From an uncultured Methylococcaceae bacterium (GTDB taxonomy: Bacteria > Pseudomonadota > Gammaproteobacteria > Methylococcales > Methylococcaceae), in NCBI GenBank assembly GCA_903857165.1, contig CAIODU010000141.1:1-32530 (forward strand): a stretch of 32,530 bases of DNA. The letters run 5' to 3'. The notes under the pieces were generated by a model, which was not told where the DNA came from, ran no database searches, and saw only the letters and a program-made list of their open reading frames with translations. Each line of letters opens with the position of its first letter. The stretch's first letter is position 1. This document shows positions 14,170-22,710 of this stretch, in pieces. Position numbers and translations under genes: made by a program.

Positions 14170-14195
14170 GGGTGCGACTCCGATGATTAAAGTGG

Positions 14196-14732
14196 TTAGC
14201 GTTTCACAGGTTCCAAGATGGCATCAAGATTCTGCTGGTCGCAGAACTCCAAGAACTCATCGCGCAAGGCAACAATCCTGATTCCAGTTGGAATTTTGAC
14301 GATCATGCGGGCAACGAACAGCGGTGTGTCGCTATACGGGGCAGGATAGCGGCTACTGCTTGAGTCCAGAATTTTAATGCCGCGCTTGGTGAAAAAGGAG
14401 GCAAGTTCGTGGATGTTGTCAATTTGGTCACTGGCGAAGATGTCCACTCCGTAGGGAATGACGTTTTCCTCCTCGGGCTTGATTTCCTTCGCGCGCAGGG
14501 TGGCGATTTTCATGTGATCGCGCACCCCCATTGCCTCCAAGGCGTGTTCCAGTTTCACAATATGGTTCCAGTTGCCGTCGACCATCAGATGGGCACCGAA
14601 TTCAGCCCCCAACTCGGTCATCCGGCTTTCGACGATGTGGCACTTGCATTCCTTGATGACTCTGGTAAGTTCTTCGATCAGCTCCAAGCGATCTTGCCCT
14701 GCGACGGTGATGACAAGTTGCATGACTTTCAC
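14196..14732 (-). CDS. gcvR: glycine cleavage system repressor GcvR-like ACT-domain protein
   Basis: A 178-residue protein of two ACT domains. The first (1-85) begins MQLVITVAGQDRLELIEELT, the typical ligand-sensing ACT N-terminus. The second (about 95-175) includes ASDQIDNIHELASFFTKRGI. In E. coli GcvR binds the activator GcvA and blocks it when glycine is low. A GcvR-family role is supported by the overall pattern and by position directly upstream of bcp. No gcvA is visible here, so the partner is unknown. The start is GTG 14732 with AAGAGA close upstream; ATG 14723 (MQLV) is an equally plausible start. Confidence 0.85.
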   Translation of the reverse strand: MKVMQLVITVAGQDRLELIEELTRVIKECKCHIVESRMTELGAEFGAHLMVDGNWNHIVKLEHALEAMGVRDHMKIATLRAKEIKPEEENVIPYGVDIFASDQIDNIHELASFFTKRGIKILDSSSSRYPAPYSDTPLFVARMIVKIPTGIRIVALRDEFLEFCDQQNLDAILEPVKR

Positions 14733-14916
14733 ATCTCTTTTGGTAAAATGAAAGAAAGTTTAACATCTTCCGCCGCTAGTTTCCCCTACCTGGCAAGGCA
14801 AGCTGCAATTCTCATGTTGCTCATAATGTGAATCGCCGGTTACCAGACGAAGGCGGTTCGGCACGATAAAATAGTGCCAACATTTTACAAACTTTTCCTA
14901 GGCGAAACCACCGGGG

Positions 14917-15372
14917 ATGAATATGGCACTAAATTACGAAACAATGTTGGCAGCGGCTATTGAAGAGGCCCGTTTGAGCTTGAAGGAGGGCGGGGTGCCC
15001 GTCGGCGCAGCCGTTTTCGACCGTCAGGGCCGTCTGCTTGGCCGCGGCCACAATCGCCGGGTGCAAGAGGGCGACCCTTCCATACATGGCGAAACCGATG
15101 CCTTCCGCAAAGCGGGCAGGCAAACGAGCTATCGCGACAAGATCATGGTCACCACGCTGGCACCTTGCTGGTACTGTAGCGGCCTAATCCGCCAGTTCAA
15201 CTTCGGCAAGGTACTGGTTGGGGAGTCCGTCAATTTTTATGGCGGCATCGACTGGCTGCGCCAGAGCGGAGTGGATGTCATTGATCTTGCCTCTGCAGAA
15301 TGCACAGGCATGATGGCTGATTTTATCAATGCCCATCCCAAATTGTGGAACGAAGACATAGGCGAAGAATGA
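14917..15372 (+). CDS. zinc nucleobase deaminase, yeast-type cytosine deaminase family
   Basis: A 151-residue protein (149 from ATG 14923, which has better spacing from the GGGG at 14913-14916). The zinc-binding deaminase motifs are H57-G-E59 (SIHGETDA) and P83-C84-W-Y-C87. Fungal cytosine deaminase landmarks are also present: KEGGVPVGAAVFD, RGHNRR, VGESVNFYGG and a C-terminal WNEDIGEE, close to the yeast Fcy1 ending. It therefore probably converts cytosine to uracil, or deaminates a related aminopyrimidine, rather than acting as a tRNA adenosine deaminase. It lies 78 bases upstream of, and in the same direction as, a diguanylate cyclase with an NMT1/THI5-like periplasmic domain. Confidence 0.88.
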   Translation: MNMALNYETMLAAAIEEARLSLKEGGVPVGAAVFDRQGRLLGRGHNRRVQEGDPSIHGETDAFRKAGRQTSYRDKIMVTTLAPCWYCSGLIRQFNFGKVLVGESVNFYGGIDWLRQSGVDVIDLASAECTGMMADFINAHPKLWNEDIGEE

Positions 15373-15450
15373 TCCCCTTTGCAACGGCCCGGAATAACGT
15401 CACCCCTGCCCACGCCCCGCACCGTTTTGCAGTAACTTAAGGCCAGGGCA

Positions 15451-17127
15451 ATGGGATTATCCTTCATCCGAACAGTGGCTTTGGCATTGGCGTTGTGCTT
15501 GCCTTGTTGCAATGCCAACGCTGCGGCAGAGACAAACCTTCGGCCTATAAGCTTGCAGCTTATATGGAAGCATCAATTCCAGTTTGCCGGTTATTATGCA
15601 GCCCAAGAGAAGGGCTACTACCGCGAAGCGGGGCTGGATGTGACTTTTCGGGAGGCCAACCCGGATGAGGATACCGTCGAGGCAGTGCTCAAAGGCCAGT
15701 CCGAGTTTGGCGTAGGCACCTCCGACCTGCTGCTGTACAGGGCCAGGGGGCGGCCAGTCGTCGTCTTGGGGGTGATTTTTCAACACTCGCCCTTGGCGAT
15801 AATGTCTTTGGAAAGTTCGGGCATTCACAACATCCACCAGATTGCCGGCAAGCGGGTGATGATTGAATACCATGCGGCCGAGTTGTTCGCTTACCTAAAG
15901 CGGGAAGGCGTTCCGATCACGCAAAGCCGGATCCAGTTTTTCCCTCACTCCTTCGGCGTGGAAGAATTGCTGTCCGGCAAAGTGGATGCGATGTCCGTTT
16001 ATATCACCGACGAGCCATACGCCATCTCCAAGGCTGGCTTAAATTATTCGATTTTCAGCCCACGTTCAGCCGGAATTGATTTTTACGGCGATAATTTATT
16101 CACCAGCGAGTCGTACCTGCAAGCGCACCCGCAAGTAGTCGCGTCTTTTCGGGAAGCCAGCCTGCGTGGTTGGGAATATGCCATGTCACATCCTGATGAA
16201 ATGGCCGATCTGATCATTGCCCGCTTTGGCAATCGAAAAGGCAAAGACCAATTGCTGTTTGAATACGAACAAATGCTTCCGCTATTGCGGCCCGAATTGG
16301 TCGCCCTTGGTTACATGTATCCGGGACGCTGGCAGCACATTGCGGATGTGTATGCCGAACTGGGTATGATGCAGGCCGATTTTCAGATTAAGGATTTCCT
16401 CTACAATCCCGACACCTTGCATATCCCTATCTGGGTTTACTGGGCGGCCGGGGGTGTAGTCGGTTTCTCCCTGCTTGCCTGCGGGGTGGCGATTTACATT
16501 TTAAGGATCAATCGCAGGCTTTCCCGCGAAATTGCCAAGCGCAATAAAGTGCGGGATGGGATCGAGTCTGTCAACCGAAGCTTGCGTATCCAAATCGAGC
16601 AAATCCAGTCTTTGCAAGATGAATTGCGCGAGCAGGCTTTGCATGATCCGCTGACTAACCTCTATAACCGGCGTTATTTCCATGAATTGCTGGAACGCGA
16701 ATTGGCGCAAAGTGAGCGTGAAGGCAAGCCCCTGAGCCTGGTCATGATCGACATTGATTATTTCAAAAAAATCAACGATACCTATGGGCATCAGGCGGGT
16801 GACCGTGTGTTGGTGGCTTTGGCGGAGATACTGACTTCATCCACTCGCAGTGGAGATGCCGCCTTTCGATTCGGTGGCGAGGAATTCGTACTCATATTGC
16901 CCGGCATGGATGCGGAGATAGGATTGGGGCGGGCGGAGAGTCTGCGTAAGATTTTCGCAGAGAAGGCCATTCATACCGAGGACGGCGATGCCAAAACCAC
17001 CCTGTCGGCGGGCATCGCGACCTATCCGACCCATGCCGTGGATGCAAAAAGACTGCTACGCAAGGCCGATAAAGCGCTTTACGCCGCCAAGGAAGCGGGC
17101 CGCAACCGCACCCAGATTGCAGAATAG
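15451..17127 (+). CDS. membrane diguanylate cyclase with NMT1/THI5-like periplasmic sensor
   Basis: 558 residues. Residues 1-25 are a signal peptide/anchor. Residues 30-320 are an NMT1/THI5-like substrate-binding domain, with ISLQLIWKHQFQFAGYYAAQ and EKGYYREAGLDV as the diagnostic segment. A single transmembrane helix (about 328-350) is followed by a coiled coil and the GGDEF domain. The catalytic signature is RFGGEEF (GGEEF at 475-479) with the inhibitory I-site RSGD at 466-469, and DPLTNLYNRRYF and MIDIDYFKKINDTYGHQAGD are intact. It should make c-di-GMP in response to a small periplasmic ligand and be product-inhibited. Relatives of the sensor bind pyrimidine precursors, nitrate or sulfonates; the ligand is unknown. 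Convergent with the PEP-CTERM gene, 6 bases apart. Confidence 0.93.
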   Translation: MGLSFIRTVALALALCLPCCNANAAAETNLRPISLQLIWKHQFQFAGYYAAQEKGYYREAGLDVTFREANPDEDTVEAVLKGQSEFGVGTSDLLLYRARGRPVVVLGVIFQHSPLAIMSLESSGIHNIHQIAGKRVMIEYHAAELFAYLKREGVPITQSRIQFFPHSFGVEELLSGKVDAMSVYITDEPYAISKAGLNYSIFSPRSAGIDFYGDNLFTSESYLQAHPQVVASFREASLRGWEYAMSHPDEMADLIIARFGNRKGKDQLLFEYEQMLPLLRPELVALGYMYPGRWQHIADVYAELGMMQADFQIKDFLYNPDTLHIPIWVYWAAGGVVGFSLLACGVAIYILRINRRLSREIAKRNKVRDGIESVNRSLRIQIEQIQSLQDELREQALHDPLTNLYNRRYFHELLERELAQSEREGKPLSLVMIDIDYFKKINDTYGHQAGDRVLVALAEILTSSTRSGDAAFRFGGEEFVLILPGMDAEIGLGRAESLRKIFAEKAIHTEDGDAKTTLSAGIATYPTHAVDAKRLLRKADKALYAAKEAGRNRTQIAE

Positions 17128-17133
17128 TTGCAG

Positions 17134-19773
17134 CTATGCCCCGGCAACCAATCCACGACGGGAAGCCATCCAAGCGACCCATCCGCCAATCACCAGCCAA
17201 ATCGTAGAGGGTTCGGGAATCGGTGAGTTGTTGTTGGGGAAACCAATGAAAGAAAGCTGCACATGGTCGCCCCATAGGGCCAGATTGGCGGATAAGCCAG
17301 GGGCGAAACCGAAGAGGTTCACCCGGTCAAAACTGCCTGACACACTGCCAAATAATAGGAAATCAAAGCTATCGCCCAAGTTGGGCCGGTAGCCGTTCAC
17401 CGCATACAAATTCAAGCTTCCGCCTAAAATGGCCTGACCCGTGACAATAAACTTGTCGTAATTATTCATCCCGGCCAATTCAATGTTCAAGTTGCTAGTT
17501 GAAGTCAAAACCAAATTGCCGTCCAAGGTCAAAGTGCCGGGGCTGTTGCCGGGGTTGATTTGGCCCTCGTTGGTCAATGTCCCGCCATTCAGCGCCACCG
17601 TACCCGTGCCGGTGATGATGCCATTCGCGGTGTTGTCGATGCTGCCGGCCATCAATACCGCCCCGGTATCGGTATGGACGATGCCATCATTACGGAAATT
17701 GGCGGCATGTCCTCGCAAATCAAGCGTACCGGTTTGCACATCCACCGTGCCAGTATTGCTAAAGTGTGCGTCAATATAGGAATAACCCGTCCCGCCGGAT
17801 TTGCGCACCGTGCCGGCATTGTCAACACTGCCTTCGCCATAGATACTGTTATTGTCCCGCTTGAAATCCAATACATTGCGATTTTCCAGCACCCGCCCGG
17901 ACTCAAGTCCCAGATAGTATTCAACCGAGCTTGCGCCGTTGAGGATCGTCCTGCCCGCCCCTGTCATTTTTCCATCATAGAATGCCGCCGTTCCAGCAAT
18001 GGCATAGTCATCCGATGAATTCAGCGAACCGCCGCTCAAGGCAATATTCTGCAAACTCGCACTAGCCAGCAGGGTATGGGTTCCGCCAGTGAACTCCACC
18101 ACCCCATCACCGCCGAAGCTGCCGCTGTGCGTCCCGCCACCTGCCAGCCGCAATGCCCCGGTTTGCACTTCGACACTGCCATAATTGTTGAACTGGGTAT
18201 AAATGCTCGACGAGTTGGTTCCTTCCGATTTGACTATCGTGCCATGATTGTCGAAACTGCCCCCGCCTTCGGCTACATAAATATTATTGTAATCGCCTTT
18301 AAAGTCCATGATGTTTTGATTGTCCAGCACACGGCCGCCGCCAAGGCCTAGGCCATAGATGACCGTGCTAGGCCCATTCAACACGGTCTTGCCCGCGCCG
18401 GTCATGATGCCGCCATAATAGGTTGAACTGCCTTGTATGGAATAATCCACGGACGAGGCAAGCGTCCCTCCCAACCCGATATTATGCAAACTTACACCCT
18501 CTAATAAGGTGTGGGTTCCCCCTGAAAACTCCACCACCCCCTCGCCGCCGAAGCTGCCGCTGTGTGTGCCGTCCGCTGCCAAACGGATGATTCCTCCCGC
18601 TGCCACGTCAACCGCGCCACTGTTGTTGAACGTCGCGCCAATGTCTGAAACGCCCGAGCCGGAGGTTTTGGTCACCGTTCCGAAGTTATTGAAAGTGCCG
18701 GTGGCATCAGAACTGCTAACATTGCTGTAAGCACCTTGAAAGTCAAAGGTGTTGCCTTTGCTCAGTTCCAATGCCCGCCCTCCCGTGAGATCCAGGCCAT
18801 AAATGTCGGTGACAGGCCCTTTCAATGTGGTTGTCCCTGCACCAGACATCCTGCCACCATAATAGGTGGAGGTTCCGGCTATGCTGTAATCCACCGAGGG
18901 CGAACTCAATGTCCCCGCCAGCCCGATGTTATTAAAGCTCACACCTGATTGTAATAGGTTAGTAGTGCCGCCGTTAAATTCCACCACCCCTGGCCCGCCG
19001 AAGCTGCCGCTGTGCGTACCGCCGCCGGACAAGCGCAAAGCCCCGCTTTGCACGTCCACGCTGCCGCTATTATTGAATGTGGCATCAATGGTGGAGACGA
19101 CATTCCCGCCGGATTTACTGACCGTGCCGTGGTTGTCGAAACGCCCCGTGCCGTCGTTGGAATAGATGCTGTTGTAGTCGTATAAAAAGTTTAAATTGCT
19201 TTTATTATCCAGCACCCGCCCGCCGTCTAGCCCGATACCCCAAAGAACAGTGCCAGCGCCATTGAGTGTGGTCGTTCCCGTCCCGCTCATTGTGCCGCCA
19301 TCCAATGTGGCGGTGCCATTGACGGTCAAGCCACCACTGCCCGCCAGTTGTCCTCCATTTTGAACAAAGGCGGCATTTAACGTGGAATTGTTTTGCAGGG
19401 TTAGTGTTCCGCCGCTAAGCCTCAAACCGGCTTGGTTGTCGGCACTGATGGAGTGGATTACATTATCGCCGGAGTCATGGTTCAATTCGGCGGCAGTCAG
19501 GGTGTCGGTGACGGTCCCGCCGCTTTCATTGAGGTATTGGTAAGTCTGCGGCAGCGTGACCTTAAGCACATCGGTTTGACCGGGCAGTTGCCCGCCGCCC
19601 CACTGAGCCGCTTGGCTCCAAAGCCCGGTGTTTTGCAGCGCATAAGGGGGATTCGAGCCAGTGGGAAACTGGAAGGAATAATCCATGTCTTGTGCGAAGA
19701 CTGATACCGGACAAAATGCAGTGGCGATGGCGCTCGCCAATACAGCACGGCGGAGAAATGGGCGATTTTTCAT
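17134..19773 (-). CDS. repetitive PEP-CTERM exported surface protein
   Basis: 879 residues from ATG 19773. The N-terminus (MKNRPFLRRAVLASAIATAF, then CPVSVFAQ) is a signal peptide. The C-terminus has the PEP-CTERM sorting signal: PIPEPST, a hydrophobic helix, then the basic ASRR. An exosortase would process it at the membrane. The body is Gly/Ser/Thr/Asn-rich β-helix sequence in at least three repeats of about 145-150 residues; the GTHSGSFGG landmark recurs near 18115, 18550 and 19000. Autotransporter-like motifs (GTGTVALNGGTLTNEGQINP, GNSPGTLTLDGNL) precede the final β-domain. The open frame extends back to 20085, but that part overlaps the divergent Hsp90-like gene and has no signal peptide, so I reject it. 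Probably a cell-surface or matrix protein. Confidence 0.9.
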   Translation of the reverse strand: MKNRPFLRRAVLASAIATAFCPVSVFAQDMDYSFQFPTGSNPPYALQNTGLWSQAAQWGGGQLPGQTDVLKVTLPQTYQYLNESGGTVTDTLTAAELNHDSGDNVIHSISADNQAGLRLSGGTLTLQNNSTLNAAFVQNGGQLAGSGGLTVNGTATLDGGTMSGTGTTTLNGAGTVLWGIGLDGGRVLDNKSNLNFLYDYNSIYSNDGTGRFDNHGTVSKSGGNVVSTIDATFNNSGSVDVQSGALRLSGGGTHSGSFGGPGVVEFNGGTTNLLQSGVSFNNIGLAGTLSSPSVDYSIAGTSTYYGGRMSGAGTTTLKGPVTDIYGLDLTGGRALELSKGNTFDFQGAYSNVSSSDATGTFNNFGTVTKTSGSGVSDIGATFNNSGAVDVAAGGIIRLAADGTHSGSFGGEGVVEFSGGTHTLLEGVSLHNIGLGGTLASSVDYSIQGSSTYYGGIMTGAGKTVLNGPSTVIYGLGLGGGRVLDNQNIMDFKGDYNNIYVAEGGGSFDNHGTIVKSEGTNSSSIYTQFNNYGSVEVQTGALRLAGGGTHSGSFGGDGVVEFTGGTHTLLASASLQNIALSGGSLNSSDDYAIAGTAAFYDGKMTGAGRTILNGASSVEYYLGLESGRVLENRNVLDFKRDNNSIYGEGSVDNAGTVRKSGGTGYSYIDAHFSNTGTVDVQTGTLDLRGHAANFRNDGIVHTDTGAVLMAGSIDNTANGIITGTGTVALNGGTLTNEGQINPGNSPGTLTLDGNLVLTSTSNLNIELAGMNNYDKFIVTGQAILGGSLNLYAVNGYRPNLGDSFDFLLFGSVSGSFDRVNLFGFAPGLSANLALWGDHVQLSFIGFPNNNSPIPEPSTIWLVIGGWVAWMASRRGLVAGA

Positions 19774-19847
19774 TATTTTTGCCTCGTAGGGGAAGCCAAT
19801 GGATTTTATGTTGAAGGACAAGCTTGACACAATTTGAGATTGGAACG

Positions 19848-19867
19848 CAAGGGTAATATTACCCTTG
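19848..19867. promoter_or_regulatory. perfect 20-bp palindrome in a divergent intergenic region
   Basis: CAAGGGTAAT and its exact reverse complement lie between the PEP-CTERM gene and the Hsp90-like gene, 20 bases after a TTGACA hexamer (19824-19829). Its symmetry and lack of a loop fit a dimeric regulator's operator better than a hairpin. The TTGACA has no well-spaced -10 partner, so the promoter assignment is open. Confidence 0.4.
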
Positions 19868-19971
19868 GAATGCTTCATGAAACTTGCCATTGCTGTGCAA
19901 GGGCTGGTCTCCACTAGTAAGGGTTTTAGGTTACTATGGCTCACTGATTTTAATCCCGGTTGGAACAGACC

Positions 19972-21252
19972 ATGCCACAACAACACCAAATCCAAATCAA
20001 TCTGCCCGGCTTGCTGCGCATGTTGGGCGAAAACATCTACGCCGAACCGGATGTGGCGATCCGCGAAATGATCCAGAACGCCCACGACGCCTGCATCATC
20101 CGTGGCACGGAAGACCGCTCATACCAAAATCCACTCATCCACGTCAGTTTTGACAAGAAGGCACAAACCATCGTCATTGCCGACAATGGCATGGGCATGA
20201 CCGAAGATGAATTGCACAAGAACCTCTCCACCATCGGCGAGAGTTTCACCCGCATCCAGCGCGAGCAACTGCGAGAAAAAGATGCCCACGAGGCGGCATT
20301 ACTGATCGGTCAATTTGGCATCGGCATGTTATCGGCCTTTTCCATTTCAAGACAAGTCGAAATCATTACTCGTTCTAGCCAAGGCGAGGGAGGTTTCCGT
20401 TGGGTGTGTGCGGGTGACATTCATTATTCCGTGGAAGCCAACACCAAACCCGATCCCGGCACTAGCGTCATCCTGCATCTGCTCGATAGCAAGATAGCCT
20501 TGCTGGACGAGGAGCGATTAAGACTAGCCATCAAAAAATCTGCCGATTTCCTCTCCATCCCGATTTATCTCAACGGCAACCAAGCCAATGCCTGTACCCC
20601 GCCTTGGGAATCTAAACACACCGACCTGTCCGAATACATTCAAGCGCGTTGGGGCTTGATTCCGCTCGGCGTCATTCCGTTCAACTCGGAGGCTATGACT
20701 TCCGACCAGACTCTCCCCAACGTGTCTGGCTTGTTGTTCATCCCGATGATTCCCTTCGAGTTGACCCGTCAGTTTGGCGAAGTGGATATCTATATTTCGC
20801 GCATGTTCATCAAGGCCAATGACAAGGAACTGTTGCCGCGCTGGGCGAGTTTCGTCAAAGGGGTCATCAACACGCCAGACCTCACACCCACGCTGAGCCG
20901 GGGCGAGATCATCGTCGATACTGCCTACCAGCAAATCCGCGCCTTACTCGGTCAGATCATCATCGACTATTTGGATTGGCTGCAAACTCAAGACCCGGAT
21001 AGGCTCACAATGTTGGTGGGGTCGTACAACAACACCATCAAAGCCCACGCTTTGGAAGATGATGATTTCTTTGACCGCATCGGCGATCTGGTTCGGGTCA
21101 ACACCGATACCGGGCTGATCCCCATGCGGGATTATTTGGTGAAATCCAAAGGCAAAATCTACTACTTTGCCGAACGCGGCTCCGGCACTCAACACAAGGT
21201 GTTGTTTGCCCATAAAGGCTTGCCAGTGATTGATGCCAGTTGGGGTGTATAA
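19972..21252 (+). CDS. Hsp90-family (GHKL) ATPase lacking the usual C-terminal domain
   Basis: 426 residues from ATG 19972 (GGAA at 19962-19965; a TTG at 19960 is also in frame). The Bergerat ATP fold is intact: the N-box EMIQNAHDA (E32, N36), DNGMGM (71-76), the lid motif GQFGIGM (113-119) and a GTSVILHL strand. A middle domain resembling HtpG-like proteins follows (RMFIKANDKELLPRWASFVK, then GVINTPDL). The protein stops after GLPVIDASWGV. Hsp90 family proteins of this type are, from memory, about 600 residues, so the dimerisation domain seems to be missing. The stop coincides with a sharp drop to AT-rich sequence, suggesting truncation by island insertion. A naturally short form cannot be excluded. 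Confidence 0.75.
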   Translation: MPQQHQIQINLPGLLRMLGENIYAEPDVAIREMIQNAHDACIIRGTEDRSYQNPLIHVSFDKKAQTIVIADNGMGMTEDELHKNLSTIGESFTRIQREQLREKDAHEAALLIGQFGIGMLSAFSISRQVEIITRSSQGEGGFRWVCAGDIHYSVEANTKPDPGTSVILHLLDSKIALLDEERLRLAIKKSADFLSIPIYLNGNQANACTPPWESKHTDLSEYIQARWGLIPLGVIPFNSEAMTSDQTLPNVSGLLFIPMIPFELTRQFGEVDIYISRMFIKANDKELLPRWASFVKGVINTPDLTPTLSRGEIIVDTAYQQIRALLGQIIIDYLDWLQTQDPDRLTMLVGSYNNTIKAHALEDDDFFDRIGDLVRVNTDTGLIPMRDYLVKSKGKIYYFAERGSGTQHKVLFAHKGLPVIDASWGV

Positions 21253-21299
21253 TGAAAAGTTATGTTTCATAAGCATCATTTCACACAATAAGAAATTTT

Positions 21300-21647
21300 A
21301 TGCCAAAATACTTTGAAGGATCGATAGATTTGCCCTCAGATGTAATTTCGCTTGAATATGATTCAGTATCTGAAGAATCTCTTCGTGCGATATTATCTAG
21401 TTGCAGCGGACGTGTGGCTCTGTCTATCAAGCTACCTGGGTTACCATCTTCAAGTTTAGGTTACATATTTTTTGTCGAAACTAAAGATGATTTGCATACA
21501 CTTACTGACATTAAAAATATCGTTCATTTCAGATCTGTAAGCACGGGTTATCTTTCAAGAATAATTTGTCATTCTTCGGGGATACTGTATGATTCAGATG
21601 TGCAGTCTGAGTTCCATCGTATAAGAAACGAGATCGGAATTAACTAA
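21300..21647 (+). CDS. hypothetical protein of the AT-rich island
   Basis: 115 residues with no family I recognise. It is a mixed α/β sequence without signal peptide or membrane segment: an acidic N-terminus (SEESLRAILSS), a central hydrophobic strand (GYIFFVET) and a basic C-terminus. It lies 47 bases after the Hsp90-like stop. Its TAA overlaps the ATG of the nuclease gene by one base (TAATG at 21645-21649), so the two are almost certainly co-translated. Candidate roles are nuclease partner, immunity or regulatory subunit; this rests on coupling only. The ribosome site (AAGAAA) is weak. Confidence 0.65.
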   Translation: MPKYFEGSIDLPSDVISLEYDSVSEESLRAILSSCSGRVALSIKLPGLPSSSLGYIFFVETKDDLHTLTDIKNIVHFRSVSTGYLSRIICHSSGILYDSDVQSEFHRIRNEIGIN

Positions 21648-22705
21648 TGCCATATAGTAGAAAAGAAGATCTGCAATCTCTGATATTAGAAGCGGTGTCG
21701 AGAATAAATAGCGGGGTTTCTAAAACCCTTACCGCAAGAAAAACATCCGAGGTTCCTCCACAGGATACACGACATTTAACAGATACACGTACAAGAGTTT
21801 CTACATTGCTCGAATATTCTCTTTCCTATGAATTAAATCATTTGTTCATTGAAAAAGAAATTAGTTATTCTATCTCAAATGTCTTATGGAATGTATTTCC
21901 AGACTTAGTTGTAAGAGACAGTGCTTTTAATAATGTTATTGGGTTAGAGGTAAAAGCACTTCACTCTGCTGCTGAAGAAAAATCAGCCAACTTGCATACG
22001 CCAATTTCCTTGATAAGGAAAGACAAAGACTTCATTGTAATTCTTGCTTGGGGATGGAATCGTCTTCAGAAGGATGGCTTAGATATTACATACCCACACA
22101 TACACGATTTTTGTATCTTTGATGCTTGGCTTATTGCAAAGATGAGGGACAGTACATGGCTGATTAATAATAACGACCGAATAAAAGGAATTGATATAAG
22201 TACGCCTATTATAAATTCTGATGGGGATGGTTATAAAGCAGAAGAGGGCAATCTAGGGAAGCTAATGAGAATACATATGAGCGATCAGACATCTGAGAAT
22301 ATGCCTTCATATGAATCGATGAAGAGAGAAGCAGATGCTTATGCGATTTTCAAAGATAAAATTCTCCTTTTAGGTTTAATTGAAACAATTAAAGACATCA
22401 ATAGCAATTTATCTGGCTCTCTAAAACTTATAGATGAGCCAATAAAACCATCAACCATTGCTGCGCTGATTGGGATTACGGAAATACCCGGTAAAAATAT
22501 TTTCTACGTTACTGGTAGCATAAGAGCAAATATCCATTGGAGCCAAGTAATCGAAGAATTACAAACTGGTGATATAATTGTTCAACTGGGCAATAAGCTA
22601 GAATGGAAGATTTTAAAATGGTCAGACGAATGGTTAGTTGTAGATTCTGGAAAGAAACCAGATATCGAGTTGAAAAGGATATGTAGTTCCATATTTGCCA
22701 AATGA
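21647..22705 (+). CDS. PD-(D/E)XK nuclease, putative restriction endonuclease
   Basis: 352 residues. The segment VFPDLVVRDSAFNNVIGLEV followed by KAL contains a PD...ExK nuclease core: Asp86, then Glu101-x-Lys103, with an upstream helical Glu62 (LEYSLSYELNHLF). This is the metal-binding arrangement of restriction-like nucleases. The C-terminal half (NIFYVTGSIRANIHWSQVIE and the following strand-rich stretch) is unassigned and may recognise DNA. No close named family comes to mind. It is translationally coupled to the 115-residue gene and ends 5 bases from the end of the convergent methyltransferase gene. This facing arrangement and the shared AT-rich composition make them probable partners in a restriction-modification system. 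Confidence 0.7.
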   Translation: MPYSRKEDLQSLILEAVSRINSGVSKTLTARKTSEVPPQDTRHLTDTRTRVSTLLEYSLSYELNHLFIEKEISYSISNVLWNVFPDLVVRDSAFNNVIGLEVKALHSAAEEKSANLHTPISLIRKDKDFIVILAWGWNRLQKDGLDITYPHIHDFCIFDAWLIAKMRDSTWLINNNDRIKGIDISTPIINSDGDGYKAEEGNLGKLMRIHMSDQTSENMPSYESMKREADAYAIFKDKILLLGLIETIKDINSNLSGSLKLIDEPIKPSTIAALIGITEIPGKNIFYVTGSIRANIHWSQVIEELQTGDIIVQLGNKLEWKILKWSDEWLVVDSGKKPDIELKRICSSIFAK

Positions 22706-22710
22706 TATAT

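Noticed and set aside
17134-20085. 983-residue version of the PEP-CTERM protein
   Set aside because: The upstream extension overlaps the divergent Hsp90-like gene, and the signal peptide begins at the internal Met encoded at 19773.
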